The notes under the pieces were generated by a model, which saw nothing but the letters and a program-made list of their open reading frames with translations, was not told the origin of the DNA and ran no database searches. DNA of 30,618 bases from Pseudomonadota bacterium (lineage in GTDB: Bacteria; Pseudomonadota; Alphaproteobacteria; Rhizobiales; Hyphomicrobiaceae), in the NCBI GenBank assembly GCA_023387235.1, contig JAEWIJ010000075.1, positions 1-30,618 on the forward strand. Reading direction: 5' to 3'. Shown here one piece after another: positions 7,543 through 16,911 of the stretch. The first letter of the stretch is position 1, and each line of letters opens with the position of its first letter. The translations under genes were made by a program, and so were the position numbers.

Positions 7543-8468
7543 GCAGCGCATCATCCGACTATCCGCGGGATCTCAGGGGCTACGGCCGCGAGCCGCCGCA
7601 CGCGCGCTGGCCCGACAATGCCCGCATCGCGGTGCAGTTCGTCGTCAACTACGAGGAAGGCGGCGAGAACTGCATTCTGCACGGCGATGCCGCGTCGGAG
7701 GCCTTTCTTTCCGAAGTGGTGGGCGCCGTTCCCTGGCCGGGCCAGCGGCACATGAACATGGAGTCCATGTACGAATACGGCGCGCGCGCCGGCTTCTGGC
7801 GCCTGTGGCGCGCTTTCGCGTCGCGCAAGATGCCGGTGACAGCCTTTGCCGTGGCGCACGCCATGATGCGTGGGCCCGAGCAGGTCGCCGCGATGCGCGA
7901 AGCCGGCTGGGAGCTTGCGAGCCACGGTCTCAAGTGGATCGAGTACAAGGACTTCGCCGAGGCCGACGAGCGCGCGCACATTCGCGAGGCGGTGCGCATT
8001 CACACCGAGGTCGCCGGCGAGCGGCCGCTCGGCTTCTACCAGGGCCGCTGCTCGGAGCGCACGCTCGCGCTCACCATGGAGGAAGGCGGCTTCCTCTATT
8101 CCGCCGACAGCTACGCCGACGACCTGCCCTACTGGGTGCCCGGTCCGCGCGGCCCTTTCCTGATCGTGCCCTACAGTCTCGATGCCAATGACATGCGGTT
8201 TGCGACCGCCCAGGGCTTCAACTCCGGCGAGCAGTTCTTCACGTACCTCAAGGACACGTTCGATGTCCTCTACCGCGAGGGCGAGATCGCGCCGCGCATG
8301 ATGTCGGTCGGTTTGCACTGCCGTCTCGCCGGTCGTCCGGGCCGGACGGCGGCGCTCGAGCGGTTCCTCGATTATATCGCCGGCCACGAGCGCGTCTGGA
8401 TTACGCGCCGCATCGACATCGCGCGCCACTGGCAGGCCATGCATCCGCCCGAAGGCGCAAGCGGATGA
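7539..8468 (+). CDS. puuE: PuuE-like allantoinase (polysaccharide deacetylase/NodB fold)
   Basis: PuuE-type allantoinases hydrolyse (S)-allantoin to allantoate and are unrelated to the amidohydrolase-fold allantoinases. This 309-residue protein has the family length and hallmarks: start YPRDLRGYGREPPHARWP, FVVNYEEGGENCILHGD, the SMYEYGARAGFWR segment, the GWELASHGLKWIEY strand, the YSADSYADDLPYW region, and the late VGLHCRLAGRPGR motif. It overlaps the regulator stop and the amidohydrolase start by 4 bp each, in a translationally coupled trio. A racemase in the divergent operon and an allantoate amidohydrolase next door support a role in allantoin breakdown. A related cyclic amide substrate remains possible. 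Cytoplasmic; no signal peptide. Confidence 0.88.
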   Translation: MSSASSDYPRDLRGYGREPPHARWPDNARIAVQFVVNYEEGGENCILHGDAASEAFLSEVVGAVPWPGQRHMNMESMYEYGARAGFWRLWRAFASRKMPVTAFAVAHAMMRGPEQVAAMREAGWELASHGLKWIEYKDFAEADERAHIREAVRIHTEVAGERPLGFYQGRCSERTLALTMEEGGFLYSADSYADDLPYWVPGPRGPFLIVPYSLDANDMRFATAQGFNSGEQFFTYLKDTFDVLYREGEIAPRMMSVGLHCRLAGRPGRTAALERFLDYIAGHERVWITRRIDIARHWQAMHPPEGASG

Positions 8469-9694
8469 GCGATCTGGCGCTCGGGCGGCGGTTGATGGAT
8501 CGCCTGGAGGCGCTCGCGCGCTTCTCGGACGATGTCGACGGCTTGACGCGCCTCTATCTCTCGCCATCGCACAAGCGCGCGGCCGATACCATCGCCGGCT
8601 GGATGCGCGAAGTCGGCCTCGCGGTGCGGCTCGATGCTCTGGGCACGCTGATCGGGCACTACGAGGGTCAAACCGCCGGCGCGCCCGCTCTTCTCGTTGG
8701 CTCGCATATCGACACAGTCCGTCATGCCGGCAAGTACGACGGCGCCCTCGGCGTGTTGGCAGCTCTGACGGCCGTTGAAGCGCTCTCGCAAGCGGGCGAG
8801 CATCTACCCTTTGCGATCGAGGTCATTGCCTTTGGCGACGAGGAGGGCGTGCGTTTTCCTTCCACGCTGCGTGGCTCGCGCGCACTCGCCGGCACGCTCG
8901 ATCCTGCCACGCTCGACGAGCGCGATGCCGACGGCACTTCCGTGCGAGATGCGCTCCGTGAATTCGGCGCCGATCCCGAGCATCGCGCCGAGGCTGCGAT
9001 ATCGCGCAGCGCCGCGCTCGGCTTCATCGAGGTGCACATCGAGCAGGGCCCTGTTCTGGAGCGCATGGGTCAGCCGCTCGGCGTCGTCACCGCGATCAAC
9101 GGTGCGCGTCGTCTCGGCGTGCGTGTGCAGGGCACGGCCGGACATGCCGGCACGACGCCCATGAATATGCGGCGCGACAGCCTCGCCGCCGCCGCCGAGA
9201 TGGTGATCGCCGTCGAACGGTGCGCCGCCGAGATGCGCGACGTCGTGGCGACTGTCGGCATGATCGAGGCGCGCCCCGGTGCTGCCAATGTCATTCCCGG
9301 CGAGACGCGCTTCACGATCGACGCGCGTGCGCCGGATGATGCCGCGCGGGATCACGTGATCTCGCGGATCGAGCGCGCCATTGAAGGTATTGCCGCCCGC
9401 CGCGGTATCGCCGTCGAGTTGCGCGAGATGCACAACGCATCCGCGACGGCGTGCGATCCCAAGTTGATGGCCGGCCTCGATGATGCCGCGCGCGCCGCCG
9501 GCTTCGCGCCCGTGCATCTTCCCTCGGGCGCCGGGCACGATGCCATGTCCATGGCGGCGCTCTGTCCGGTGGCCATGCTCTTCGTGCGCTGTGCCGGCGG
9601 CATCAGCCACCATCCGGCCGAGGCGATCTCACTCGAGGACGCGGACGCTGCCGTGTGCGTTCTTCTGAATTTTCTGCGCGCATATAAACCCTGA
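8465..9694 (+). CDS. Allantoate amidohydrolase / N-carbamoyl-L-amino-acid hydrolase family (M20)
   Basis: Zn/Mn-dependent M20 hydrolase of 409 residues that releases ammonia and CO2 from N-carbamoyl compounds or allantoate. The full metal set is visible: SHIDTV (His), KYDGALG (bridging Asp), GDEEGVRF (general base Glu and metal Glu), HIEQGPVLE (His) and the C-terminal SHHPAE (His). The dimerisation-domain motif GTAGHAGTTPM and the allantoate-type PSGAGHDAM loop are present. Its ATG overlaps the puuE-like stop by 4 bp. With PuuE producing allantoate, allantoate amidohydrolase is the simplest reading; L-N-carbamoylase of a hydantoin pathway is the main alternative and the sequence alone does not settle it. 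Confidence 0.88.
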   Translation: MSDLALGRRLMDRLEALARFSDDVDGLTRLYLSPSHKRAADTIAGWMREVGLAVRLDALGTLIGHYEGQTAGAPALLVGSHIDTVRHAGKYDGALGVLAALTAVEALSQAGEHLPFAIEVIAFGDEEGVRFPSTLRGSRALAGTLDPATLDERDADGTSVRDALREFGADPEHRAEAAISRSAALGFIEVHIEQGPVLERMGQPLGVVTAINGARRLGVRVQGTAGHAGTTPMNMRRDSLAAAAEMVIAVERCAAEMRDVVATVGMIEARPGAANVIPGETRFTIDARAPDDAARDHVISRIERAIEGIAARRGIAVELREMHNASATACDPKLMAGLDDAARAAGFAPVHLPSGAGHDAMSMAALCPVAMLFVRCAGGISHHPAEAISLEDADAAVCVLLNFLRAYKP

Positions 9695-9713
9695 GAAGCA
9701 CGGGAATGCGGTC

Positions 9714-10946
9714 ATGAGCCAAGCTGTCGAGCACAACGTGCGCGCCTTCCTCGAAACAGAGCGAGAGGCGCAAGTCCGTTTCCTCGCCGAGATCGTGACG
9801 ATCCCGACCGACAATCCGCCGGGTGATTGCGGGCCTGCGGCCGAGCAGGCGGCAAAGCTGATCGAGGCCTTCGGCTGGACCGTCGAGCGCCATCCTGTGC
9901 CACCCGATGTCGTCACGGCTGCCGGCATGATCTCGTGCACGAACCTGATCGTGCGCCGCTCATTCGGCCCGGGGCCGACGATCGCGCTCAATGCGCACGG
10001 CGATGTCGTGCCGCCCGGCACCGGCTGGACGTCGGATCCTTATGGCGCGGAGATCAAGGACGGCTGGATGTACGGGCGTGGCGCGGCCGTTTCCAAGTCC
10101 GATTTCGCGACCTATGTGTGGGCGCTGCGCGCGCTCGAAGCGAGCGGTGCGCGTCTCGGCGGCACGGTCGAGCTGCATCTCACGTACGACGAGGAGACGG
10201 GCGGGGAGATCGGCCCCGGCTATCTGCTCGCGCAAGGATTGAGCAAGCCCGATCTCGCGATCGGTGCGGGCTTTTCCTATGCCGTCGTCACTGAGCACAA
10301 CGGCTGCCTGCATCTCGAGGTCGAAGTCACGGGACGCTCGGCGCACGCGGCCAAGCCGTGGACCGGCATCGACGCGCTGCAAGCGGCAACGGGCATTCTC
10401 TCCGCGCTCTATGCGTGGCGTCCGACGCTTGCGTCACGCACATCGAAGACGCCCGGCATCGGCGCGCCGCAGCTCACCATCGGCCTCATCAACGGCGGCA
10501 TCAATACGAACGTCGTGCCGGACCGCGTCGTCTTCCGTCTCGACCGGCGCATCGTGCCGGAGGAGAACGTCGAAGCCGCCGAGAGCGAGCTGCGCGAGAT
10601 CATCGGCAAGGCGGTCCGCTCGGTCGACGGCGCGCGCGTCGATGTGCGGCGCATTCTGTTCGCGGCGCCGCTGCAGCGTCTCCCGGCCGGTGACCGCATG
10701 GTCGAAGCGCTCTGCCGTCGCGCGAGCGAGGTCATGGGCGAGCCGATCGCGCCGAGCGGCGTGCCGCTCTACACGGACGCGCGCCACTATACGGCGCATG
10801 GTGTGCCGATCGTGCTCTATGGTGCGGGACCGCGCACCATCGAGGAGGCCAACGCCCACCGCGCCGATGAGCGCCTGCCGCTCTCGGATCTCCACAAGGC
10901 GACCGAGGTCATCGCGCTCACGCTCGCCGATCTGCTCGCGAGCTAA
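9714..10946 (+). CDS. M20 family metallopeptidase (ArgE/DapE-like) with atypical metal site
   Basis: A 410-residue M20 protein, 19 bp after the amidohydrolase and probably in its operon. Conserved parts: NAHGDVVPPG (His95), Glu160-Glu161 in YDEETGGE, the lid-domain GRSAHAAKP (His211) and the C-terminal NAHRADERL (His382). Two ligands usual in the family are missing: the bridging Asp expected in GRGxxDMKG is Val126 (GRGAAVSKSD), and the acidic residue expected near GEPT is replaced in IGAGFSY (184-188). The enzyme may bind metal differently, use Asp130, or have another role. No signal peptide, so it is cytoplasmic. Substrate unknown; context suggests an N-acyl or N-carbamoyl amino acid produced by the preceding hydrolases. 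Confidence 0.85.
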   Translation: MSQAVEHNVRAFLETEREAQVRFLAEIVTIPTDNPPGDCGPAAEQAAKLIEAFGWTVERHPVPPDVVTAAGMISCTNLIVRRSFGPGPTIALNAHGDVVPPGTGWTSDPYGAEIKDGWMYGRGAAVSKSDFATYVWALRALEASGARLGGTVELHLTYDEETGGEIGPGYLLAQGLSKPDLAIGAGFSYAVVTEHNGCLHLEVEVTGRSAHAAKPWTGIDALQAATGILSALYAWRPTLASRTSKTPGIGAPQLTIGLINGGINTNVVPDRVVFRLDRRIVPEENVEAAESELREIIGKAVRSVDGARVDVRRILFAAPLQRLPAGDRMVEALCRRASEVMGEPIAPSGVPLYTDARHYTAHGVPIVLYGAGPRTIEEANAHRADERLPLSDLHKATEVIALTLADLLAS

Positions 10947-10958
10947 GCTGGCGGGCGG

Positions 10959-12536
10959 TCAGATACGGACGGGGCTATCGGCGAGCGGCGGCGGTGCCGG
11001 CGCGTGGCTGGGCAGCGTCGCGCCGCGCAGGTGAAGGCGACGGAAGTATCCGAGAATGCCGGCGACGAGCGCCGCGGGCAGCAGCGTGATGAGGCTGCCT
11101 GCCAGCGCCAGCACGATCGCGATCGCCCAGGAGATCGCGAGCGCGTGCTCGATGAGCGCGATCAGCTTCGACTGCGAATGACGACGCAGCATGCCGCGGC
11201 GATTACCCGGCATGGGATGCCAGAAATTGAGGAGCGCCGTCGACGTGGCGCCGGCCGCCGCAAAGAGAACTGTCAGAAGGGCAACCTGCCACGAGATGAG
11301 CGCGAGGCCTGCGAGCGGCAACCCGACGATCGCCAGCACGGGAAGCGCGACGGCGCCGAGCTTGATGCGATCGACCTCTGCGGCGCTCACGGGTGCCGTT
11401 GCCATGAGCTCGGGCGCATCCTCGCCGGAGACCATGATCCACGAGAGCGAGGCGGAAACCTGTGCCGCGATGACGACGATTGTCGGCGCGAGGGCGAGCG
11501 CGCTCGGCAATGCCTCGCTGCGCAGCAACACGACGGCGATCGGAATGGTGTACACGATCTGCAGGCCAAGTTGCGCGAAGAGGCTCGGATCGCGCGCGAG
11601 CAGGCGCCATTCCTTTCGGCGGAGATTGCGGCCGAGGCCGGCGCGGAACGTCGCGCGACCGTCGGCATGGTGCGCCCGCGCGCCCGCGGAGGGTGCGCCG
11701 GTTGCGGCGAGTGTCGCTGCAGCAAAGCGCGTGGCGAGCACATTCACGGCGAGCCCAAACAGCAGCACCGCGAGGGCGGCGAGCAATGTGATCGCACGCG
11801 GGTGGCCTTGCATGGCGTGCACCGGGAGAAGGGCAATGTCGCGCAGGCTGGAGGCGGTGCCCGTCCCCTCGAACGTACGCGCAAGATGCTCGCGCGCTGC
11901 ATCGGGCAGCACGGCAATGGCCTGCGCGCCGAGCACGAATCCGCCCGCGATCAGCGCGCCGGTCATCTGCGTGAACATGCGCGCGCGGCGCGGCCCGACG
12001 AGAAAGAACAGCCCGATGGAGAGGCCGAGGCCGAGCGCCGTCGCGATCAGGGCGAGCGCGATGAGCGTCGGATAAGCCGCGAGCCAGACCGGTTGGCCGA
12101 GCAGAGTGCCTGCATTGGCGATCGGCAGCACGAGCAGCGCGATCGAGCCGAGCGTGCTCGCGGCAATGGCCATGGCTTTCGCGGCGAGAATGCGCGCGGC
12201 CGGCAGCGGTGCGCCGAGCAGGAGATCGAGATCGCCGCGGTCGAAGAGCGTGCGCGTCGTCGCGAAGAGACTTTGTGCGATCATCCAGGTGAAGATCGAG
12301 AGCGTCGCGATCGCGAGCGGGAGGATGCTTGCCTCGGCTCCATGCACATGCGGTCCGATCAGCAGCGCGGCCGGCCACGCCACGAGATGCAACACCACGA
12401 TGCCGCCCGCGAGCAGCCAGCCGAGATGATGCGTGAGCTTGCCCTGAGCACCGCCCATCATATCGACGAAGCGCCGCCAGTTGAGGCGCATGTCGTGCGC
12501 AACAAGCCAGAGGAATGTGCCGGGCGCGGGTTTCAT
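10959..12536 (-). CDS. ABC-2-like transporter permease
   Basis: A 525-residue membrane protein with about ten or more hydrophobic segments, forming the membrane part of the exporter whose ATPase gene is directly upstream. An N-terminal cytoplasmic stretch (FLWLVAHDMRLNWRRF) precedes the first helix, as in ABC-2 type permeases. A soluble central stretch with basic residues (about 300-330, GLGRNLRRKEWRLLARDPSLFAQ) splits the protein into two membrane halves. The chosen ATG at 12536 lies 7 bp after the ATPase stop; the open frame extends upstream only into the ATPase gene. The gene ends 12 bp from the convergent M20 gene stop, with no terminator visible between. Transported substrate unknown. 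Confidence 0.85.
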   Translation of the reverse strand: MKPAPGTFLWLVAHDMRLNWRRFVDMMGGAQGKLTHHLGWLLAGGIVVLHLVAWPAALLIGPHVHGAEASILPLAIATLSIFTWMIAQSLFATTRTLFDRGDLDLLLGAPLPAARILAAKAMAIAASTLGSIALLVLPIANAGTLLGQPVWLAAYPTLIALALIATALGLGLSIGLFFLVGPRRARMFTQMTGALIAGGFVLGAQAIAVLPDAAREHLARTFEGTGTASSLRDIALLPVHAMQGHPRAITLLAALAVLLFGLAVNVLATRFAAATLAATGAPSAGARAHHADGRATFRAGLGRNLRRKEWRLLARDPSLFAQLGLQIVYTIPIAVVLLRSEALPSALALAPTIVVIAAQVSASLSWIMVSGEDAPELMATAPVSAAEVDRIKLGAVALPVLAIVGLPLAGLALISWQVALLTVLFAAAGATSTALLNFWHPMPGNRRGMLRRHSQSKLIALIEHALAISWAIAIVLALAGSLITLLPAALVAGILGYFRRLHLRGATLPSHAPAPPPLADSPVRI

Positions 12537-12543
12537 GGCACGC

Positions 12544-13353
<810 letters not shown>

Positions 13354-13516
13354 AGCTCACTCCCCTACGCGCAGAAAGGCCGCGCGGAGCCTAGCCGGAC
13401 GACCTTGCCGCCGTGTTAATCGACCGCATGGCCGTTGCGCGCCCCCGGGCCTGGACAGCGGGATGCCGATGCCCCTCTATGCTGGTGCAACGCATCAGCA
13501 CGAGGGAGTGGATGAC

Positions 13517-14701
13517 ATGAGCGCGGCGGCGGCAGGCAAAACCGATATCGAGAAGAAAATCTGCGCTTGGCTCGCCGAAAGCCGCCAGGACATGCTGAGC
13601 CTGCTCGAAGAGGTCGTGAACATCGACAGCGGCAGCTACGACAAGTCCGGCGTCGATGCCGTGGGCGACCGCTTCGTGCGCCACTTCGAGTCGCGCGGTC
13701 TGCTGACGAAAGTCGAGCCGCACGAGACCTACGGCAATGCCATCCACATTCGCCTCGACGACAACCCGACGAACGAGAAGCCGATCGTCCTCATGGGCCA
13801 TCGCGACACGGTCTTCCCCAAGGGCGAGGCGGGCCGGCGCCGCTTCAAGATCGAGGGGGGCCGTGCCTACGGGCCGGGCGTCGCGGACATGAAAGCGGGC
13901 CTCGTGATGAACGCGTTCGTGCTCGAAGCCTTCAAGCGTCACGGCGGGGCGCCGGCGCCGCTCGCAGGCCTCATCACGTCGGACGAGGAGATCGCCTCGC
14001 CGTCCTCGCGGCCGGTGATCGAGCGCGTGGCGCGCGAGGCACGATGCGTCTTCAACTCTGAGCCGGGCAGGCCGACGGGCAATGTCGTGAGCGGGCGCAA
14101 GGGCGGCGTTTTCATGCGCATGGAGGTTCTCGGCAAGGCGGCCCACTCGGGCGGCAATTTCGAGAAGGGCATTTCCGCGATCGGCGAGATCGCGCACAAG
14201 ATCGTCGCCCTGCACGCGCTGACGGACCTGCCGCGAGGCCTAACGGTCAACGTGGGCCTCGTCTCGGGCGGGCAGAGCGTGAATACGACGGCGCCGTCGG
14301 CCGAAGGGCGGATCGATCTGCGCTACGTCAAGCCGGCGGATCGCCAATACGCGCTGTCGGCCATCCAGAAGATCATCGACGGCGCGACCGTGCCCGGCAC
14401 ATCGGCCACGCTCGAAATTCTCGGCGAGTTTCTGCCGCTCACGCAATCGGCAGAGAGCGGGACTCTGCTCGAGACCTATGCCGCCGCATCCCAGGACCTC
14501 GGCATGAGCGTGAAGGGCGAGTTCACGGGCGGATGCGCCGATTCCGGTTTCACTGCCGGCGTCGGCTGCCCGACCCTCTGCGCCACCGGGCCGATCGGCG
14601 GCAACGCCCACACGCCCGAGGAATACCTCGAAGTCGACACCGTTGTGCCGCGCGCACAGGCTCTCGCACTTGCGATATTACGGTTGCCGCCGGCCGGATG
14701 A
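13517..14701 (+). CDS. M20 family metallopeptidase, glutamate carboxypeptidase (CPG2)-like
   Basis: A 394-residue M20A hydrolase resembling carboxypeptidase G2, which removes C-terminal glutamate from folate-type or peptide substrates. All expected metal and catalytic residues are present: His95 in MGHRDTVF, bridging Asp124 in GPGVADMKAG, Glu157-Glu158 in SDEEIASP, Glu182 in NSEPGRP, His365 in NAHTPEEY, with lid-domain His210 in KAAHSGG. CPG2 itself is secreted, but this protein has no signal peptide, so it is probably cytoplasmic. GAGGGAG lies upstream of the ATG; the longer open frame from 13316 would begin in the divergent ABC gene. Apparently monocistronic. The substrate is not deducible beyond an N-acyl glutamate-like compound. 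Confidence 0.9.
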   Translation: MSAAAAGKTDIEKKICAWLAESRQDMLSLLEEVVNIDSGSYDKSGVDAVGDRFVRHFESRGLLTKVEPHETYGNAIHIRLDDNPTNEKPIVLMGHRDTVFPKGEAGRRRFKIEGGRAYGPGVADMKAGLVMNAFVLEAFKRHGGAPAPLAGLITSDEEIASPSSRPVIERVAREARCVFNSEPGRPTGNVVSGRKGGVFMRMEVLGKAAHSGGNFEKGISAIGEIAHKIVALHALTDLPRGLTVNVGLVSGGQSVNTTAPSAEGRIDLRYVKPADRQYALSAIQKIIDGATVPGTSATLEILGEFLPLTQSAESGTLLETYAAASQDLGMSVKGEFTGGCADSGFTAGVGCPTLCATGPIGGNAHTPEEYLEVDTVVPRAQALALAILRLPPAG

Positions 14702-14763
14702 GGCATCCGCGCCGATCTCCGTCGTCTGTCGGCCATCGTGCAGCGCAATGCGCGTGTTTTCAG

Positions 14764-14793
14764 TTGGCTGCGCGCCGACGCTGTTAATATACT
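14764..14793 (+). promoter_or_regulatory. Putative sigma-70 promoter of the first antiporter gene
   Basis: TTGGCT (14764-14769) and TATACT (14788-14793) are separated by 18 bp in the otherwise gene-free 14702-14902 stretch, whose AT content rises around TTAATATACT. The leader to the ATG at 14903 would be about 100 nt and includes a purine-rich GGGAGGAGGGGG block (about 14878-14890), somewhat far from the ATG. Predicted by eye. Confidence 0.4.
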
Positions 14794-14902
14794 GATCCGA
14801 TTACAATGCATCGTCGGACGAGGATATCGCGCGGCACCCATAAACGTATGGGCCCAGATTTGATGTGCGCGGTGTCCCGGGAGGAGGGGGCCTCGGTCGG
14901 GA

Positions 14903-16603
14903 ATGGCACACCATACGCCGCTTATTTCGACGATTGTCGTCGCCCTGTCATTGGCCTTTCTTCTCGGAACCCTCGCTCAGCGGCTGCGCTTGTCTCCGTT
15001 GGTCGGCTATCTGCTCGCCGGTGTCGTGGTCGGGCCCTACACGCCAGGCTTCGTTGCCGATCAGACGATCGCGAACGAGCTCGCCGAAATCGGCGTCATC
15101 CTTCTGATGTTCGGCGTCGGACTGCATTTCTCGCTCAAGGATCTGTGGGCCGTCCGCACGATCGCCGTTCCCGGCGCGCTCGGGCAGATGGCCGTCGCGA
15201 CCCTGATTGGCATGGGGCTCGCGTGGCTGCTTGGATGGTCCGTCGGAGCCGGACTCGTCTTCGGACTTTCACTGTCGGTCGCGAGCACGGTCGTGTTGCT
15301 GCGCGCGCTTCAGGAGCGCCGCCTTCTCATGACCGAGCGCGGCCGCATCGCACTCGGATGGCTCATCGTCGAGGACGTGGCCATGGTCTTCGTGCTGGTC
15401 GGCATCCCGGCGGTCGTGCCGCTGCTCGACGGTAGCATGGAGCGCAGCGCGGCATTCGGGTTCGGCTCGTCCCAGATCCTCGGCACGATCCTGCTCACCA
15501 TGGCGAAAGTGGCGGCCTTCATCGCGATGATGATGATCGTCGGGCGGCGCGTCATTCCTTGGACGCTGCACTACATCGCGCACACGGGATCGCGTGAGCT
15601 CTTCCGGCTCGGCGTGCTCGCGATCGCGCTCGGCTTCGCGTTCGGCGCGGCGAAGCTGTTCGGCGTCTCGTTCGCACTCGGCGCCTTCTTCGCGGGCATG
15701 ATCCTGAGCGAATCGCAGCTCAGCCAGCGCGCCGCCGAAGAGACGCTGCCGCTGCGCGATGCGTTCGCGGTCCTGTTCTTCGTGTCGGTCGGGATGCTGT
15801 TCGACCCGTCCATCATCGTGGAGGACTTCTGGCCGTTGATCGCCACGCTCGGTATCGTCATGGTCTCGAGCCCGCTGGTGGCCTTCGCGATCGTGCGGCT
15901 CTTCGGCCATTCGACAGGCACCGCACTGACCATTTCCGCGAGCATCGCCCAGATCGGCGAGTTCTCGTTCATCCTGGCGGGCCTCGGCGTCCTGCTCGGG
16001 GTGCTGGACTCCCAGGCGCGGGACCTCATTCTCGCCGGCGCCCTGATCTCGATTCTCGCGAACCCCGGATACTTTCTGCTCGTCGACTGGCTGCGGCGGC
16101 TGCTCGAACGGGGCGATGCCGCGGAAGCTGTGGCGGCTTCCCAGGAGAAGGAAACCGAGAAGATCGAGCCGACTAGGCTCGAGGATCATGCTGTCCTCGT
16201 TGGCTTCGGGCGTGTCGGGCGGCGTGTCGGCGGCGCCCTCCTGCTCGCCGGCGTCACGCTGTTCGTCATCGACGAAAACGACGAGGTCGCGAGCAAGCTC
16301 AAGGCAGAGGGCACCGAGGCGATCGCCGCTAACGGCGTGACGAGCCTTCAGTATGCCAATCTCGGGAAGGCGCGTTGCTTGCTTGTCGCCGTGCCGGAGT
16401 ATTTCGAAGCCGGCCAGATCGTGGAGCAGGCGCGCGCGACAAGTCCCGATCTCCTTATTTTCGCACGCGGGCATTCCGAGGCGGAGAAAGCGCACCTCGA
16501 AAGCTGCGGTGCCGATGGTGTCGTGCTCGGCGAGGAGGAGATCGCGGGCGCGATGCTCCGATTCTACTGGACGGTCAAGGAGCGGTCGCGGGTCAACGCC
16601 TAG
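14903..16603 (+). CDS. YbaL/KefB-type monovalent cation:proton antiporter (CPA2) with RCK domain, copy 1
   Basis: Inner-membrane K+/Na+:H+ antiporter of the CPA2 family, 566 residues. Residues 1-400 form the Na/H exchanger domain with about 12 helices, including the family motifs LLMFGVGLHFSLKDLW, SLSVASTVVLLRAL, FGVSFALGAFFAGMILSES and ISASIAQIGEFSFILAGLG. A linker (about 405-430) leads to a cytoplasmic RCK/TrkA-N domain with the nucleotide-binding motif GFGRVGRRVG and an acidic residue at the end of the next strand (VIDEND). The gene is a close paralogue of 16912-18600. Its TAG stop is the first three bases of a long hairpin repeat, and its C-terminus (VKERSRVNA) differs from that of the paralogue. 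The ion transported is not determinable; YbaL is the nearest named homologue I recognise. Confidence 0.92.
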   Translation: MAHHTPLISTIVVALSLAFLLGTLAQRLRLSPLVGYLLAGVVVGPYTPGFVADQTIANELAEIGVILLMFGVGLHFSLKDLWAVRTIAVPGALGQMAVATLIGMGLAWLLGWSVGAGLVFGLSLSVASTVVLLRALQERRLLMTERGRIALGWLIVEDVAMVFVLVGIPAVVPLLDGSMERSAAFGFGSSQILGTILLTMAKVAAFIAMMMIVGRRVIPWTLHYIAHTGSRELFRLGVLAIALGFAFGAAKLFGVSFALGAFFAGMILSESQLSQRAAEETLPLRDAFAVLFFVSVGMLFDPSIIVEDFWPLIATLGIVMVSSPLVAFAIVRLFGHSTGTALTISASIAQIGEFSFILAGLGVLLGVLDSQARDLILAGALISILANPGYFLLVDWLRRLLERGDAAEAVAASQEKETEKIEPTRLEDHAVLVGFGRVGRRVGGALLLAGVTLFVIDENDEVASKLKAEGTEAIAANGVTSLQYANLGKARCLLVAVPEYFEAGQIVEQARATSPDLLIFARGHSEAEKAHLESCGADGVVLGEEEIAGAMLRFYWTVKERSRVNA

Positions 16604-16674
16604 AGCAACGGACTTTAAATTCACCTCAGCCAGCGGTGAGGTGACGAGTGAATTTGAAGTCCAAAGTTGCTCTA
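16601..16674. repeat. Long imperfect hairpin repeat A (REP/MITE-like)
   Basis: The ends pair perfectly (TAGAGCAAC at 16601-16609 with GTTGCTCTA at 16666-16674). The next 15 bases GGACTTTAAATTCAC pair with GTGAATTTGAAGTCC at 16648-16662 with one mismatch, and an inner CACCTCA/TGAGGTG pairing closes the tip. The outer TAG serves as the stop codon of antiporter copy 1. No long T run follows, so intrinsic termination is uncertain. It shares sequence with repeat B. The 308-bp gap 16604-16911 holds no gene; it contains these two repeats and a TTGATCT direct repeat (16874-16887). Confidence 0.8.
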
Positions 16675-16688
16675 GAACCCAATGATTT

Positions 16689-16765
16689 CTAAAGCGTCTT
16701 TGGACCTTGATTGCGACAATGAGATCAGTCCAGGTGTGGGTCGCATTTAAGGTCCGACGCTTTAG
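16689..16765. repeat. Long imperfect hairpin repeat B, related to repeat A
   Basis: Ends CTAAAGCGTC (16689-16698) and GACGCTTTAG (16756-16765) pair perfectly. Inside, GGACCTTGATTGCGAC pairs with GTCGCATTTAAGGTCC with two mismatches, leaving a loop of about 20 nt. Its left arm reads TCTAAAGCGTCTTTGGACCT, and the complement of repeat A's right arm reads TCTAGAGCAACTTTGGACTT, so the two are diverged members of one family. This resembles the dispersed palindromes around TCTAGAGC common in Rhizobiales genomes (family knowledge, not searched). Confidence 0.75.
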
Positions 16766-16911
16766 GCCCCGGCGCGTCGGCGGCGCCGTGCCGCCATCCC
16801 AAACGGCACTCCGCAAGCTGTCATGAGACGATCCGTGCAGTTGCAATGCGGAGCCGGATCATGATGATGGCCCTTGATCTTTGATCTTTTTTCAGGAGCG
16901 ACCAACCACGT

